From Zopfochytrium polystomum (Eukaryota > Chytridiomycota > Chytridiomycetes > Chytridiales > Chytridiaceae): a stretch of 64,000 bases of DNA. Shown piece after piece: positions 33,834 to 44,885 of the stretch. The translations under genes were made by a program, and so were the position numbers. Positions within the stretch are counted from its first letter, which is position 1, and each line of letters begins with the position of its first letter. The DNA is taken from positions 62,001-126,000 of the forward strand of contig JAIVFJ010000054.1 of the NCBI GenBank assembly GCA_025765615.1, read 5' to 3'. A model generated the notes under the pieces. It was not told the origin of the DNA. It worked only from the letters and a program-made list of their open reading frames with translations, and searched no databases.

Positions 33834-35444
33834 TCATAGCAGCGATAACATCGTTGACAGCATCTTCACTTGGCCCTGCAGAAAGAGAGCAACGTAGCGC
33901 TCTTCTTCCCTAAAGACCACTGAACGAAGTACTTCCTCATGCCGACGCATCAGCGCACGCGCAGTGCGTCGGACAAAGTCCACGACTGCCCTCTCATTTT
34001 TGTCCGACAGCGGTCGGAACAGTCGCTGATTGGCATTCCCAACGGTAATCCCGGAAAGGTCGGCCCTCGTCGCCAGCGATAGCCGCAGGAATGCAAGCGC
34101 CTCCTCCGGAACGCGGCATCCCGTCTTGTACCCCACCTCAAACTCTGGCTCCAATCCGCAGGCGCCTGCGATAATCTCCTTCATGACGCCCAACTCGCCC
34201 ACATACCGATCCTCGCCACTTGGACCACCAGCACCTTCTCCGCCGCCCCAGTCGCTCTCCACGTCGCCGGCGCGGATTCTGTCTTTACAGCCGTCTTGTT
34301 GCCCAGAGGCGCTTCTCTTTGCGTCCGTTTCGTCGTCGCCGTGATCTCCTTCAACACCCTCGAACTCGTCGGGTTCAAAGCTAAAGACGACCGAATCGCT
34401 TGGATTGTCGGCAAAGCAGAACCCATAGTGGTACAAGAGCATCCAGTTCGGCAAGTGGTCGCGGTAGCACAGCGTCAGCTCCTCCCCCGCGCGTATTGGC
34501 GTCGCCGCGGCGATGAGGAGGTACGCGCCCCCTTCGTCGCTTCCGGAACTCGCCGAGCCGTTTCCCTTTCCGCCGGTGCCGCGCTCCAGGCCCATCGTCA
34601 TCAGGTTGGCCTCCTCGCTGGGGCGGTGGTTGGCCATGTCCCCCGCCGGAACGAGGATTGTTTGAAGTTGCGGCGCAGCTGCGGCGGCGGGGGGGGTCGG
34701 GCAGGCGGGGTCGGTCTGGGAAACGGTGTGGGAGGGGTCGGCGACAAGGGAGGTAACATCTTTTGCAATCCGGAACGCGCGCGACTCAACGGCAAGGTAG
34801 GCCCAAAGCAAGTCGGCCCAGATGCGCTCGTCCAAGCTGCTGGTGTCGTTGCCGGTTAGTTCCGTTGCGACGCTGCCGTCGGCGACGCCGAAATAGATTG
34901 GAAACGCGTCAACGGCCGGCTTGATCACATCCTCAAACAACAGGCGGAGATTTGCAAGCTGGCCGTGTAGTACGCCGAGCAGAGGGGTTGAGCAGAAGAG
35001 GGCCTCTGCGCGATCAGGTTCCGCAGCAAGCATATGGAGCGGGATGTGTGCAAAGTTGGACGGCAGCTCCTCCACGTACTGCCGGAAGGGCGAAGAGGCT
35101 GTGTGCTTGGACCAAATGAGCAGGAGGACGAGGGCCAACTCCTCGTCGAAAGAGGTGCGATCCCACGCAAATTGCAGCAGCGGGCGGATGCACGCGTCGG
35201 CGGCATCGGCGGAAAGTAGTCGCTCGGCACGAACTCGCAAGACCGGCGCCAACCGCTCGCAGTCTTCCGACGCGACGAGAAATCGGCCGACGGCGATGTC
35301 GGGACTGGCGGTAGTACTGCAGCTCTCCTCTCTCGCAACGGCTGCCTTGAAACCGGGAAGCAGTGCCCACTCGAGCAGTGGGTGATCTTTCGAATGAAGG
35401 TGGACGCAGTCGCGGCCGTGGTGGTGGTAGCTGCTGCTGGACAT
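33834..35444 (-). CDS. SET-domain protein of the Rubisco-LSMT / SETD3-6 type
   Basis: Predicted protein (non-histone) lysine or histidine N-methyltransferase. Single exon, 536 aa. The split SET domain shows the N-terminal SET segment up to the helical insert, then ILVPAGDMANHRPSEEAN (the cofactor-binding NH motif) and the closing RAGEELTLCYRDHLPNWMLLYHYGF with the catalytic-pocket tyrosine. The C-terminal ~130 residues form the helical Rubisco-LSMT substrate-binding region (RVPEEALAFLRLSLATRADL; LSDKNERAVVDFVRRTARAL). Two acidic/Gly-rich low-complexity inserts lengthen the protein. The ATG at 35444 is used; upstream in-frame codons lack an ATG. The substrate cannot be inferred. Confidence 0.85.
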   Translation of the reverse strand: MSSSSYHHHGRDCVHLHSKDHPLLEWALLPGFKAAVAREESCSTTASPDIAVGRFLVASEDCERLAPVLRVRAERLLSADAADACIRPLLQFAWDRTSFDEELALVLLLIWSKHTASSPFRQYVEELPSNFAHIPLHMLAAEPDRAEALFCSTPLLGVLHGQLANLRLLFEDVIKPAVDAFPIYFGVADGSVATELTGNDTSSLDERIWADLLWAYLAVESRAFRIAKDVTSLVADPSHTVSQTDPACPTPPAAAAAPQLQTILVPAGDMANHRPSEEANLMTMGLERGTGGKGNGSASSGSDEGGAYLLIAAATPIRAGEELTLCYRDHLPNWMLLYHYGFCFADNPSDSVVFSFEPDEFEGVEGDHGDDETDAKRSASGQQDGCKDRIRAGDVESDWGGGEGAGGPSGEDRYVGELGVMKEIIAGACGLEPEFEVGYKTGCRVPEEALAFLRLSLATRADLSGITVGNANQRLFRPLSDKNERAVVDFVRRTARALMRRHEEVLRSVVFREEERYVALFLQGQVKMLSTMLSLL

Positions 35445-35678
35445 TTTGACGACTGCGTTGGACTTGTCGTGCAATCAAGCCGATCGTCTCGCTTCTTAGC
35501 TTGCCGCTGCTCGCACTTTCTACTTACATCAATCCAAACTGCGTATATTGCATGTATGTAAAAGCTCTCCTCCAAGGCTTCCCCAACACCCTTTTGATTC
35601 GGGAAATGAACTTGCTTCGGCCACACCCCCAGATCCTCAGACAGACTGACAAACACTCAGAACAGGTACTCGACACGT

Positions 35679-36908
35679 CTACTCCTTCGCGTCTCCGATC
35701 CCATCCGCATTGATCGCGAAAACACCGTCAGCCTCCGGCAGGTTTGGGCTGTCGTAGACTCGACAGATTCGTGTCTCCCCTTTCCCCTTTTTGAGGTACA
35801 ACCTGAAACAGGCGAAAGATTCATTGAATAAACAACAGGGCGACGAATATGGCTAACCTGGTCGTCGAAGCGTGAGCCATAATGTTACCACCGATTGGCT
35901 TCTTTGGGTCCACAAAAGCAGACAGCGCACCGTCAACAGTTGCAACCACTTGATTGGTAATGACAACAGCGACGCCAAACTCATCACACAGTCGCATGAG
36001 CATACGCAGGAAACGTGCAAGATGCATTTGCCGAGCTGATAGTTCTCCTCGCCCAGAATAATCCGTTCGGTACAGACCAGTCGCGCTGTCAATAATGAGA
36101 AGCGCAAAACGGTCTTGGGCCATCATCCCGGCAGCCGCGGTGAGCAAGTTTAGTTGCTGATCCGTGTTATACGCTCTTGCACAGGCAATGTTGTCGAGAA
36201 CTTCGGTCTCATTCATCTGAAAGCGCTGGGCGATGGCAACCAACCGTTCCGGCCGGAAAGTATTCTCCGTATCTATATACATGCACTTTCCCTCCGCGCC
36301 ACCCAAGGTGGTTGGCAGTTGGCAAATGACGGCAAGCGTATGGCAAAGCTGAGTTTTGCCAGTACGAAATTCCCCGAATATCTCTGTGATACCTCCCGTT
36401 TCTATACCGCCACCCAGAAGTTTGTTCAACTCTGTCGAGCCGGTGCTGATGGTTATCATATCGGCTCTGCGCTGGTGCATTTCGGTGGCCGTGGTGAAGC
36501 CCATGGGAACGAGCTTGCATGCTTTGTTTGATGCAAAGGAAGGGTCAGTCGCAAGGCGAGAAGCGGCAAATCAGACCTTCGGAGAGTATCTTGTCCGCTT
36601 TTATCTCTGAGATTCCTTTGATGGTTATCAAGGTTTTTTTGGGTGTGTATGCGATGGATTCAACTGTATGATAGCCGTTCTCCATCAGCTTCTTGATGTC
36701 CGCAGCCGTTATTCCTGCCCCCTTGTTTAATGAAAGGAGAGAGTTTCAAACATGGGTCTGCAAAACTTGAGAAAGTTACCTCCAATTTTGCGATGGGAAG
36801 GAAGCTAGAACCGATTTGCTCTTGTTCCTGCTCCTCTTCCTGTTGTTCCTCCTGGGGAGCCGGGGTTTCCCTCTCCATGGCTGCTTCTCGACGACGCGTT
36901 GAACTCAT
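35679..36908 (-). CDS. RAD51: RAD51 recombinase
   Basis: Eukaryotic RecA homologue that forms filaments on ssDNA for homologous recombination. Four exons (36908-36780, 36721-36577, 36521-35858, 35802-35679) join in frame to 353 aa. A Glu/Gln-rich N-terminus is followed by the HhH DNA-binding domain ([36 protein letters not shown]). The ATPase core has Walker [10 protein letters not shown], Walker [11 protein letters not shown], the RAD51 signature [20 protein letters not shown]2 region [18 protein letters not shown], and the C-terminus [20 protein letters not shown]...[16 protein letters not shown]51 is preferred over DMC1 from the C-terminal and N-terminal match; DMC1 is the only serious alternative. 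Confidence 0.93.
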
Positions 36909-38013
36909 CGTGCCTCAACCAATGAAGGGGTGATCCCAGTTCGCGGCGGTGATTTGATCAATGGCTTGACCGATAGATCTGTATGAGCGATGAAACCAGG
37001 TGGTCAGAGGCGATTCGCATGAGAGCAGAGAAGGTCCGATCAGAAATTGGCAAAACGGGACTGGTGGTGTATAAAAGGGGCGCGGCATGAGTGTTGGAAG
37101 AGGGATTCGGTGCATGATGGCGTGTTTTGATTGAAGGTTTGCTTTGCTTTCGCGATGCGGTGGAGGGCCTGGTGGGGGGGATGGGTGATGGGTGGGTTTG
37201 GAGGAGAAGACGCACAATGCCGGCGAAGGTGACTTTTTCTCTCTCCCGCTTGTCTCGCAATTGCAGCCTTTCAGTTCGAAAGAGATGGTGCTTGGGGGGT
37301 TACGGTGAGAGATAACAGATTTGGAAAGAGATCAGAGGAGCCGGGCGGGAGAAGGGGGGGCGGGAGAAGGGGACGGGGGGCGAGGGTGGGGTTGGGCCAC
37401 GGGCCGAGGGTATTTATTTTTGGGCAAACCAGACGGTTGAGTCCGATCTCTGAGCTTGAGCGGAGGGGTGAGGGGGGGACTTTGCCTCTTGAGGGGCTGC
37501 AGCCAGTCCAATCGTTTTTTTGGGCACGGGATGGCTATCCGCAGGCCGGGACTGCACGCACCCTGGGCTGAACCTGAACCAGCCTTCCTTCTCTCGTCCT
37601 CAACACTCACGAACGACTCTGCACCGCGCATACACGCTCTTCCTCCTCTCTCTCTCTCTCTCTCCCTTTCCTTCGGGGCGGCCGGGCATGCAGCATCTGT
37701 GTGTCAAAGGCCATCATATGATCGCGCGAAGCACGGCAAGGAGCAACGATTGTTGCTTTTCCAGCTGCCGCCCCTTGCCCGCCATGAAGCGCGACGCGCG
37801 CTCCACCCTTTCTCCGCCGCAACTGTGGGCATGTCGTTCGCTCGTTGTCGTCGTCTCTAGTCTCTACTCATCGGCTCGTGTTGTCTTTTGTCGCACTTTG
37901 TTCGCACTTTTGGGCGGAACGGAGATCGGCTTGCAACAACTTGTCTGTCTGTCTTTTTCCACGCCGATCATCCATCGTTCGCCATTCCTGATTTCCACAA
38001 CAGGAAAGACGAG
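36909..38013. promoter_or_regulatory. Divergent intergenic region, RAD51 / mitochondrial carrier
   Basis: About 1.1 kb without a supported gene. It contains G-rich stretches on the + strand (about 37150-37190 and 37340-37400), a CT tract at about 37645-37665, and a TATAAAAG at about 37071 whose transcript is unknown. Long open frames here are GC-rich artefacts with no domain. Confidence 0.5.
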
Positions 38014-38597
38014 ATGCCCACCAACAGCAGCAGCAGCAGCAGCGCCGCTCCGTCTGGCGCACCACCACCCACTACCCCGCCGGCAAGCAAGCCCGCCGCC
38101 GTCACCCGCTGGTGGTTCGGTGAGTTGTTGTTGTTTCCGATGAGTTGGCGGCCGATTATTGTTCTTGGGCTTCTTGGGCCCGTTCGTCTCTCCCTCTCTC
38201 TCTCTGGGTGGTGGGGTGGGCGGATGGATCCAGCTCGGATCGCTACCCCACCAACCAACCAACCAACACAACCAACCCCCAACACGAACCCTCCGACGCC
38301 GCAGCCGCCGCTGCCGCCGCCGCCCGGCCTTCCCAACCCCTTTGACCCTCTCTCAAACCAACGTCTCCAACCACTACCACCTACCACCTCATTGGCTCGA
38401 TGCTTTTTGCGGAAGGAGACTGGCACGAAGGGTGGGGGAATTGGAAAAAAAGAAAAAGAAAAAAGGAAGAAAGGCGGAAAAGCTCAGAGAAACAAGCAAG
38501 CAGCCCGACAAACCCTTGCAATACAAGCAGGCAGGGCCGTTGCTCAATGGCACACCAAGTCTTCTCCTGTTGTTCCCCATAACCAACTCATCATTGA

Positions 38598-38631
<34 letters not shown>

Positions 38632-39325
38632 GTTTGCTGCTGCTTTCGCGCCGCGCGCCGTTTTACAGGAGGTGCCTCAGCCATGGCGGCCGCTGTCTGC
38701 ACACACCCGCTGGACACGCTCAAGATCAGGTGGGTGGTCGCGCATGCGTCGGGGCGCGACTCGTTGTCCTCCTCCTCGTCGTCCTCCTTCTCTTCGTCGT
38801 CGCTCACCGCCCCCCTATGGCAACCCCTTTGCACCCGCGTGCGCGCGCAGAATGCAGACCAACACGGGCAAGCCGGACCTGCTGAAGACGCTGGTGGGCG
38901 TGGTGCGCACGGAGGGAGTGTTCGCGCTGTACTCTGGGCTCTCGGCGAGTCTCCTCCGGCAGGCGACCTACTCGACCGCCCGCTTTGCCGTCAACGACTA
39001 CATTAAAGCGAAGCTCGGGACCGACAAGAAGGGTATTTTTCTTTTTTCCTGTTCCTTTTTTTTTCGTTTTTTTTTTTTCTTTTTCTTTTCGTCTTGTTCC
39101 TCCCTCACTTATGTCTCAAAAAAAAAAACAAAAAAACAAAAAAAAACATCCATTAAAGGACGAACGTCGCTCGCCAAAAGCATGACGGCCGCCGTCCTCG
39201 GCGGCATCGCCGGCGGCATAATCGGAACTCCCGCAGGTTCGCGACCCGCCGCAGCCGCAATACGCTGCTGCTTCCGGCTCCACTCTCCACTCTCTCCAAC
39301 ACTGGCTCTGACACCAGCCCCGGCC

Positions 39326-39401
<76 letters not shown>

Positions 39402-40302
39402 CTTCTAACCATGCTCATCTTTGTTACACACGCCACAAAAAAAATAAAATAAAATAAAAATAAAGACATCACAAATATTCGAATGCAAGATGACGGCCGT
39501 CTCCCGGTCGCCCAGAGAAGGGGCTACAAGAACGCCTTTGATGGCCTCATCCGAATCTCCCGTGAGGAAGGCTTCGCTGCGCTGTTCCGCGGCTGGGCTC
39601 CAAACACTCAGCGCGCCGCCTTCATGACCGCTTCGCAAATTGTCAGCTACGACGTGTTCAAAGCTCAGCTGCTGTCAACGGGCTGGTTCAAGGACAATAT
39701 TCTTACGCACTTTAGCGCATCGTTCTTGGCCGGACTTGTTGCGACAACGGTAAGTCAACAGGAAAAGAAAAAAAAGAAAAAAAAGATCAAAAATCTGCGT
39801 TTTGTGCAATCGCAGGGTTGAGGGTTCCGCATCACGTTAACTAGTTGCATCCCTTGTCCCATCTCAAAGATAACCTCCCCGTTTGGTAAGGAAGCATTGA
39901 TTTTTCATTCGTTTTTTTTTTCCTGCTTTTCTTCTTCTTGTCGCTCTGTGCGCTAAATCAATTCACGCTCCGCTATTTTTCTTATGCAGATGTTTTAAAA
40001 ACTCGCATCATGACTGTCCCCACCGGCACTTATTCCAGCTCGATGGATGCTGCGACCAAGATCCTCAGATCCGAGGGGCCTTTGGCGTTCTTCAAAGGAT
40101 GGTACGGCGCATTTTCTATTTGCTTGACGTCGCTCCGCGGCCGAGAAGCTGGTTACTGACTCGCCGAACCTAATTCTTTCCATTGCTGGCTGTTGTCACA
40201 TCCAGGATTCCTTCATTCACGCGCCTTGGTCCTCACACTATCTTGACTTTTATAGCGTACGAGAAGCTGAAGCAATTTTACAACCCCTCTTTGCGAGGAT
40301 GA
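38014..40302 (+). CDS. Mitochondrial carrier, dicarboxylate-carrier type
   Basis: Inner-membrane solute carrier of the SLC25 family, closest in motif pattern to the dicarboxylate carrier (DIC). Eight exons join in frame to 311 aa: 38014-38119, 38669-38729, 38851-39032, 39159-39236, 39466-39749, 39870-39885, 39990-40101, 40206-40302. A Ser/Ala/Pro-rich N-terminal extension of ~30 residues precedes three repeats with signatures PLDTLKIRMQ, PADITNIRMQ and PFDVLKTRIM. The matching even-helix ends read GVFALYSGLSASLLRQATYS, GFAALFRGWAPNTQRAAFMT and GPLAFFKGWIPSFTRLGPHT. Exon 6 is only 16 nt and encodes ITSPF plus the first base of the Asp codon. Several introns carry long CT or A/T tracts. Substrate assignment is by similarity only. 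Confidence 0.9.
39330..39398 (+). repeat. (CT)n microsatellite in an intron of the carrier gene
   Basis: About 34 uninterrupted CT units within the intron between 39236 and 39466. A shorter CT tract (about 38598-38634) lies in the first intron of the same gene. Confidence 0.9.
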
Positions 40303-40586
40303 CCGCTCAGTGCGACCGTCTCCACTTGGATGTTTCAATCTCCTTTTTTTTTCTTTTCTTTTTTTTCTTTTATTTTTTTTTTGTCGCCTTCTTTGTGGAA
40401 GCGAAGCTATTCCCTCCTGCGGAAGCAATTGTTCATTTGGGTCCCAAATCCCATCTCGATTGTGCGTGTTTTTATTCTGCGACGTTTTTGTTCCAGAGGA
40501 GCTTCTGGCACTCTGCATGACAATATTACGAAAACTCCTCATCGACAGCGCTCATTTTTCCCCCAACCCCACCCCACGTCTTCCAT
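40303..40586. other. Short intergenic region between converging genes
   Basis: About 285 bp between the carrier stop and the NDUFAF7 stop. T-rich tracts at 40347-40382 probably serve in 3' UTRs. No gene recognised. Confidence 0.5.
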
Positions 40587-42801
40587 TCACGCCTCGCCAA
40601 ACGGATACGGTGCGGTCGTTCCGCCAGGGGTGACCGCCAGAAATTTGTACACGCTTCCCATCCCGCCGGCGACGCTCACCAGCCTGTCGCAGGCCTGCGC
40701 AAGGGCGGTCACCTGCGCCTTGTCTTCCGCAGACCGCTGCAGGATACGGAGCCGAGGCCTGATACCCATTTTCTCTAAAAAAGCGGCTTGCGTGATGGGC
40801 CCGTGCGGTGTGGCCTCTGTTGGGGGTGTGGGGTGATAATGTGAGTCCAAAGAGAGGCAAAGGTTTCACAATAATACCGACCTGCTTTTTTGGCCGCTTG
40901 GGCCAAGTAGGAAAAATCCACATCAGCCGTCAAATCAGAGTCGCCAGGCATGCTGAGCGGCGACGTGAATTGATGGTTTCGAATTCCCTTTTTTTCCCAA
41001 TTGGCACGTGGTTGGGAGATCAGCTACCCGACGAGGGCTCACAGAAACCAGATTAACAAAAAAAAAAAAAAAAATCAATTAACTGCAAAAGAGGACGCCT
41101 ACCCTGAACGTATCTCCCAGTATGGCGTTCTTCCCGTAGTCGATGAAAAGCGCCGCCCCACCGAGGCGTTGGACCCGTCCAGAAATCGCCCGCGCCAGCG
41201 AGTACGCCTCGGGACACACCTCGACCCGCGTTCCAACCCCCAAAGCCTCGTACCGCGCACCGCCCAGCATCGACGCGCACGCTGTCGTCGCTTGGGTAGA
41301 TTTTACAAAGCGGAAATGGTACTCGCTGTAAAATCCGCAAAAGAGGTTGGGGGGGGGAACGAAGGTCAAAAGAAAATGCCAGAGAGTCACACGTCAGTCT
41401 TACCTCTCCTTCGAGTCATCAATGTCCACGAGAATCTCTCGCCACCCATCGTTTGCTCGCTGTAAAAGACCAAAAAAGAAAAGTTCACCTTTTAGCGTTC
41501 TGCGGCGCTACGACCGCCGCCTCGCCTGAAGCCGCGCCACTCCCTCTTTCCAACGCGATTTCCAACAAATCTTGGCCCCTCACACAACCTCAAACTGAAA
41601 CACGGGTAGCGCGTCGAAAAACTCGTGGCACACGACAAACACGGGGCTGTCGCCCTCCGGCAGCTCGTCCAGATGGTCGTGCCAGACGAACGGCGCCTTG
41701 CGACCCTCCAGCCGGGTCGGCGGCGGCGCGTCGTCGGCTAGGTCGAATCCAAAAGTCTGGGCCTGCTTGCGTCTCAGGAACGGGCTCGCGTCGATCAGGT
41801 GGATCGACTCGACGGCGTCCCGCAGACCTGGGAGTTGCTGAACGGTCTGGGCGGGGGTGGGGGGGGGGGGGGGGGGGTGGTATTGGTGACCGTCGACAGA
41901 GCGGGGAACAAAAAAAAAAAAGACGAAGGGGGATGACTCGAAAGAGCAAATTCAGGGCAAACCCAAAGACTTCATGGTGTTGGCGTTCTTTGAAGAGTGC
42001 ATTTCTGTCCCTCTCGTTGCATTCCTCACCGATAGAATGTCCAACATGAGGGTGCCGCGGCCCGGCCCAAGCTCGACGAGGCGGACCTTGCTGGGTTGTC
42101 CAATGCTGCTCCAGTGAGAGACTAGCCACACTCCAATCATCTTGTGTAGTTTTCCCACAAGCTTTTTTAGCCGCAGATAGGGTAAAAACCAATACCGCTT
42201 CGTTTCGTTACCTCGCCAAACAGCTGACTGATCTCGGGCGACGTGACAAAGTCGCCGGATTTACCAAACACGTCGCCCTTCATGTAATAGCCCATTTCAG
42301 GCAGAGTCAACGCTTGCCGCATGTATTGTCCGACAGAAAGCGGTCCGGTAGCCTGTGGGAGCGAGGAAAGAAAAAGCAGCACGGTTAGGACCGTCGCAGA
42401 AAAAACGGGGGAGTTCGCGCGCACACCGCCGCCGCGCGGGTAGGAGGGGATACCTGGATGGCCCGATAGAGGTGATTTCCGACCGGGGTCGTGGGCTCCT
42501 TGAGCCGCGGCGGCCGGATGACGGTCGAGGCCAGGTCCGCGTTGAGGATCTTGGCGGGCCGGGACGGCGGGCCCGACGAGAGACGGCGACCGCGGGCGAA
42601 TGCCAAAGGGGGAGCGGCCGCCGATGGGCCGGCGGAGGTGTGGGTGAGCCGCGTTGTCGGTGTTGCTGCTGTCGCAGTTGTTGGAAGAACGATCACGCGG
42701 TGCGAGGGAAGGACGCGCAAGACGCGCAACGCGGCCGCAGCAGCCGTCATGCGATGATCGTGCGCGCGGATGACGGCCGCGGCGGCGGAGTTGAATCGCA
42801 T
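40587..42801 (-). CDS. NDUFAF7: NDUFAF7, mitochondrial complex I assembly methyltransferase
   Basis: NDUFAF7/MidA symmetrically dimethylates an arginine of the complex I subunit NDUFS2 in the mitochondrial matrix. Eight exons join in frame to 497 aa: 42801-42454, 42352-42212, 42161-42030, 41846-41589, 41459-41404, 41325-41103, 40987-40882, 40816-40587. The N-terminus is Ala/Arg-rich and free of acidic residues, as expected for a presequence. Family blocks: GPLSVGQYMRQALTLPEMGY, FVTSPEISQLFGE, the SAM-binding VRLVELGPGRGTLMLDIL, FVCHEFFDALPVFQFE, GAALFIDYGKN and DLTADVDFSYLAQAA. The C-terminus has MGSVYKFLAVTP. The start at 42801 is the first ATG in frame after a GA repeat; an internal Met at 42750 is possible. 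Confidence 0.94.
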
Positions 42802-42835
42802 GTGTCGGATGCGAAGGAGGAATGGGTTTTCGTCG

Positions 42836-42858
42836 AGAGAGAGAGCGAGAGAGAGAGC

Positions 42859-42929
<71 letters not shown>

Positions 42930-42955
42930 AGAGACAGAGAGAGAGACAGAGAGAG
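42836..42955 (+). repeat. GA-rich microsatellite in a divergent promoter
   Basis: About 120 bp of nearly pure GA dinucleotides with few interruptions, lying between the NDUFAF7 start (minus) and the His/Gln-rich gene start at 43021 (plus). It occupies more than half of the shared promoter. Confidence 0.9.
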
Positions 42956-43020
42956 ATTGGCAGACAGAAGAAATTGACAGACTGGGCGGCCGACAGACAC
43001 ACACGCACTGTAAGAACACA

Positions 43021-43536
43021 ATGAGCAACAGCCCAGGCGGCAACTCCGCCGCCGCCGCCGACGTGGCGGAACACCAGCAGCAACAGCAGCATGAGCATCA
43101 GCATCAGCAGCAGGAGCAGCAGCAGCACCACCACCACCACCACCACCACCACCACCACTTCCCCATCTACGCCGCGGAGCCGCCATTTTCTGCATATTCA
43201 TCGTTCTCGGCGTCATCGCTGCTGGGCGGCAGGACGAATAGCAGCGGCTCGGCTAGAGGGAGCAAGTCTGCCGGAAACGGCGGACTGGCGCCTTACGGAC
43301 CCTATGGACCAGACGACGACTTTGAGAACGACGTCGGAATGGATGCGAATGACACCGATGATGGCGATTTCGAAATCAACGGCGGCATCGATGAGGACGA
43401 GTACGACGACGACGTGGAGTTCGACGACCAACGGGAGGATACGGCTGACGAAGAGGACAGCCTGACCCGCCGCATTCTTTCCGCAAAAACCGTCATCCTT
43501 TCGTCACGAGACCGATCCAGCCGCAGCCTCCAATGA
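43021..43536 (+). CDS. Acidic His/Gln-rich low-complexity protein
   Basis: Not recognised. A 171-aa frame with an ATG directly after a GA-rich leader. It contains Gln runs and a run of eleven His (residues ~36-46), an Ala/Ser/Gly middle, then an acidic C-terminal half (DDDFENDVGMDANDTDDGDF; DEDEYDDDVEFDD) and a short basic end. It ends 50 bp before the in-frame body of the reductase gene. It may be an independent gene or the 5' exon of that gene. The non-repetitive acidic part suggests real translation, but the evidence is compositional only. Confidence 0.45.
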   Translation: MSNSPGGNSAAAADVAEHQQQQQHEHQHQQQEQQQHHHHHHHHHHHFPIYAAEPPFSAYSSFSASSLLGGRTNSSGSARGSKSAGNGGLAPYGPYGPDDDFENDVGMDANDTDDGDFEINGGIDEDEYDDDVEFDDQREDTADEEDSLTRRILSAKTVILSSRDRSSRSLQ

Positions 43537-43585
43537 CGCGAGCGTTCACGGCGCCCCTCCCAATCCCCCCGTTTTCAATACCCGC

Positions 43586-44871
43586 GTGCTATTCCGCCGT
43601 GTGCCCGTAGGTTCCCTTCGCGCCAGCGACATGAAAGTCGTTCGCGACCCGCTCGTGTGCCCTATTCCAAAGCCTCCACCAAACCACATCATCATCAGGA
43701 ACAGATACGTTTCGATTGACCCGACAATCAGAACAAGAATGCAAGAGTCGCTGGCGGGCTACCTCGAGCCGTTCGTCATTGGCGAACCCATCCGCAGCGA
43801 GGCTATCGCCGAGGTCGTGGCCATTGGCGACACGGACGCCGCCCACGCCCGCTTGATCACGGTCAGAGGGTTTGGTTCCCACGTTTTGAACGCTGGTGGC
43901 AACGCAAGCGCGCTGTCGGCCGCTCCACAAGCAGCAGCAGCAGCATCCTCCCAGCGCGCCTCCAGCGTTCTTCACCCGGGCGACTTGATTATTGGAACGT
44001 TGCCGTGGGAGGACTGGAGTGTGGTCGAGATATCCGATAGTTTCCAAAAACTGGATCCCGACCCTCGTTTTCCGCTGTCACTGTATCTTTCCGTATTTGG
44101 TGAGCACACACCCCCCATGGGCGGCCATCATTGAAGCAACTTACACCGCTACCACCAGGCTGGCCAGGACAAACGGCCTACTTTGGCTTATTCAAAGTGG
44201 GCCAGCCGAAAAAGTATGAGACAATCCTCGTCTCTGCAGGAGCAGGCGCGGTTGGCCAGATTGTGGGGCAACTGGCCAAAATACAAGGGCTGCATGTCAT
44301 TGGATCTGCAGGGAACCTCGACAAAGTCCGCTTCCTGAAGGAAGTGCTGCGCTTTGATGGTGCCTTTTACTCCCACATGGTTAGTATCGACCCGGCCTTG
44401 GCCGAGTTGGCGCCACGGGGCATCGACATATACTTTGATAGCGTGGGCGGACACCTGCTGGAAGGCGTGCTTCCGCACATGAATGTGAAGAGCCGGATCG
44501 CGCTCAGGTGGGCACATTATATTTGTATTTTACTTGAAAGAGAGGCACAGAGAGCGTCAGGTTCGACTTTTTAACCCGTCTCTAGTGGTATGATCTCGAT
44601 GTACTCCGACAAGCAGGCACCGCACTCGGTCTCCAATCTCTTTTTCCTCATCACAAAGCAAATCCGGATGGAGGGATTCATGATCGATCGGCTACCAGAG
44701 GACGCGATGGATAAATTCATGACCGACATGGCTCGGTGGTACAACGAGGGAAGAATAGTGCACAAGGAGACGGTGTTTGGCGGCCTCGAAAAAGCACCCG
44801 AAGCTCTTCTTAGCGTTTTTCAGAAGGGTATGTTTGGAATGGTGATGGTGGATTGTACAAAGTCGTTTTGA
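43586..44871 (+). CDS. NADP-dependent leukotriene B4 dehydrogenase/prostaglandin reductase-type enzyme
   Basis: Zinc-free medium-chain reductase that reduces activated alkenals/alkenones with NADPH. Exons: up to 44099, 44159-44507, 44586-44871. Family blocks: RYVSIDPTIRTRMQESLAGY, PFVIGEPIRSEAIAEVVAIG, PGDLIIGTLPWEDWSVV, GWPGQTAYFGLFKVGQPKK, the Rossmann motif ILVSAGAGAVGQIVGQLAK, YFDSVGGHLLEGVLPHMN, and RIALSGMISMYSDKQ. A ~35-residue Ala/Ser-rich insert (around AAPQAAAAASSQRASS) is unusual. The homologous frame is open from about 43465 but has no ATG before residue SDMKVV (43631). Similarity begins earlier (VFNTRVLFRRVPVG from about 43570), so the true start lies in an unseen upstream exon or uses a non-ATG codon. 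43586 marks a GTG codon, not a proven start. Confidence 0.88.
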
Positions 44872-44885
44872 CAGAATACACGAGT

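Noticed and set aside
36280..36560. Plus-strand frame opposite RAD51
   Set aside because: Antisense shadow of the RAD51 ATPase exon.
37520..38143. Long + strand frame before the carrier gene
   Set aside because: GC- and CT-rich translation overlapping the carrier 5' end in another frame; no conservation.
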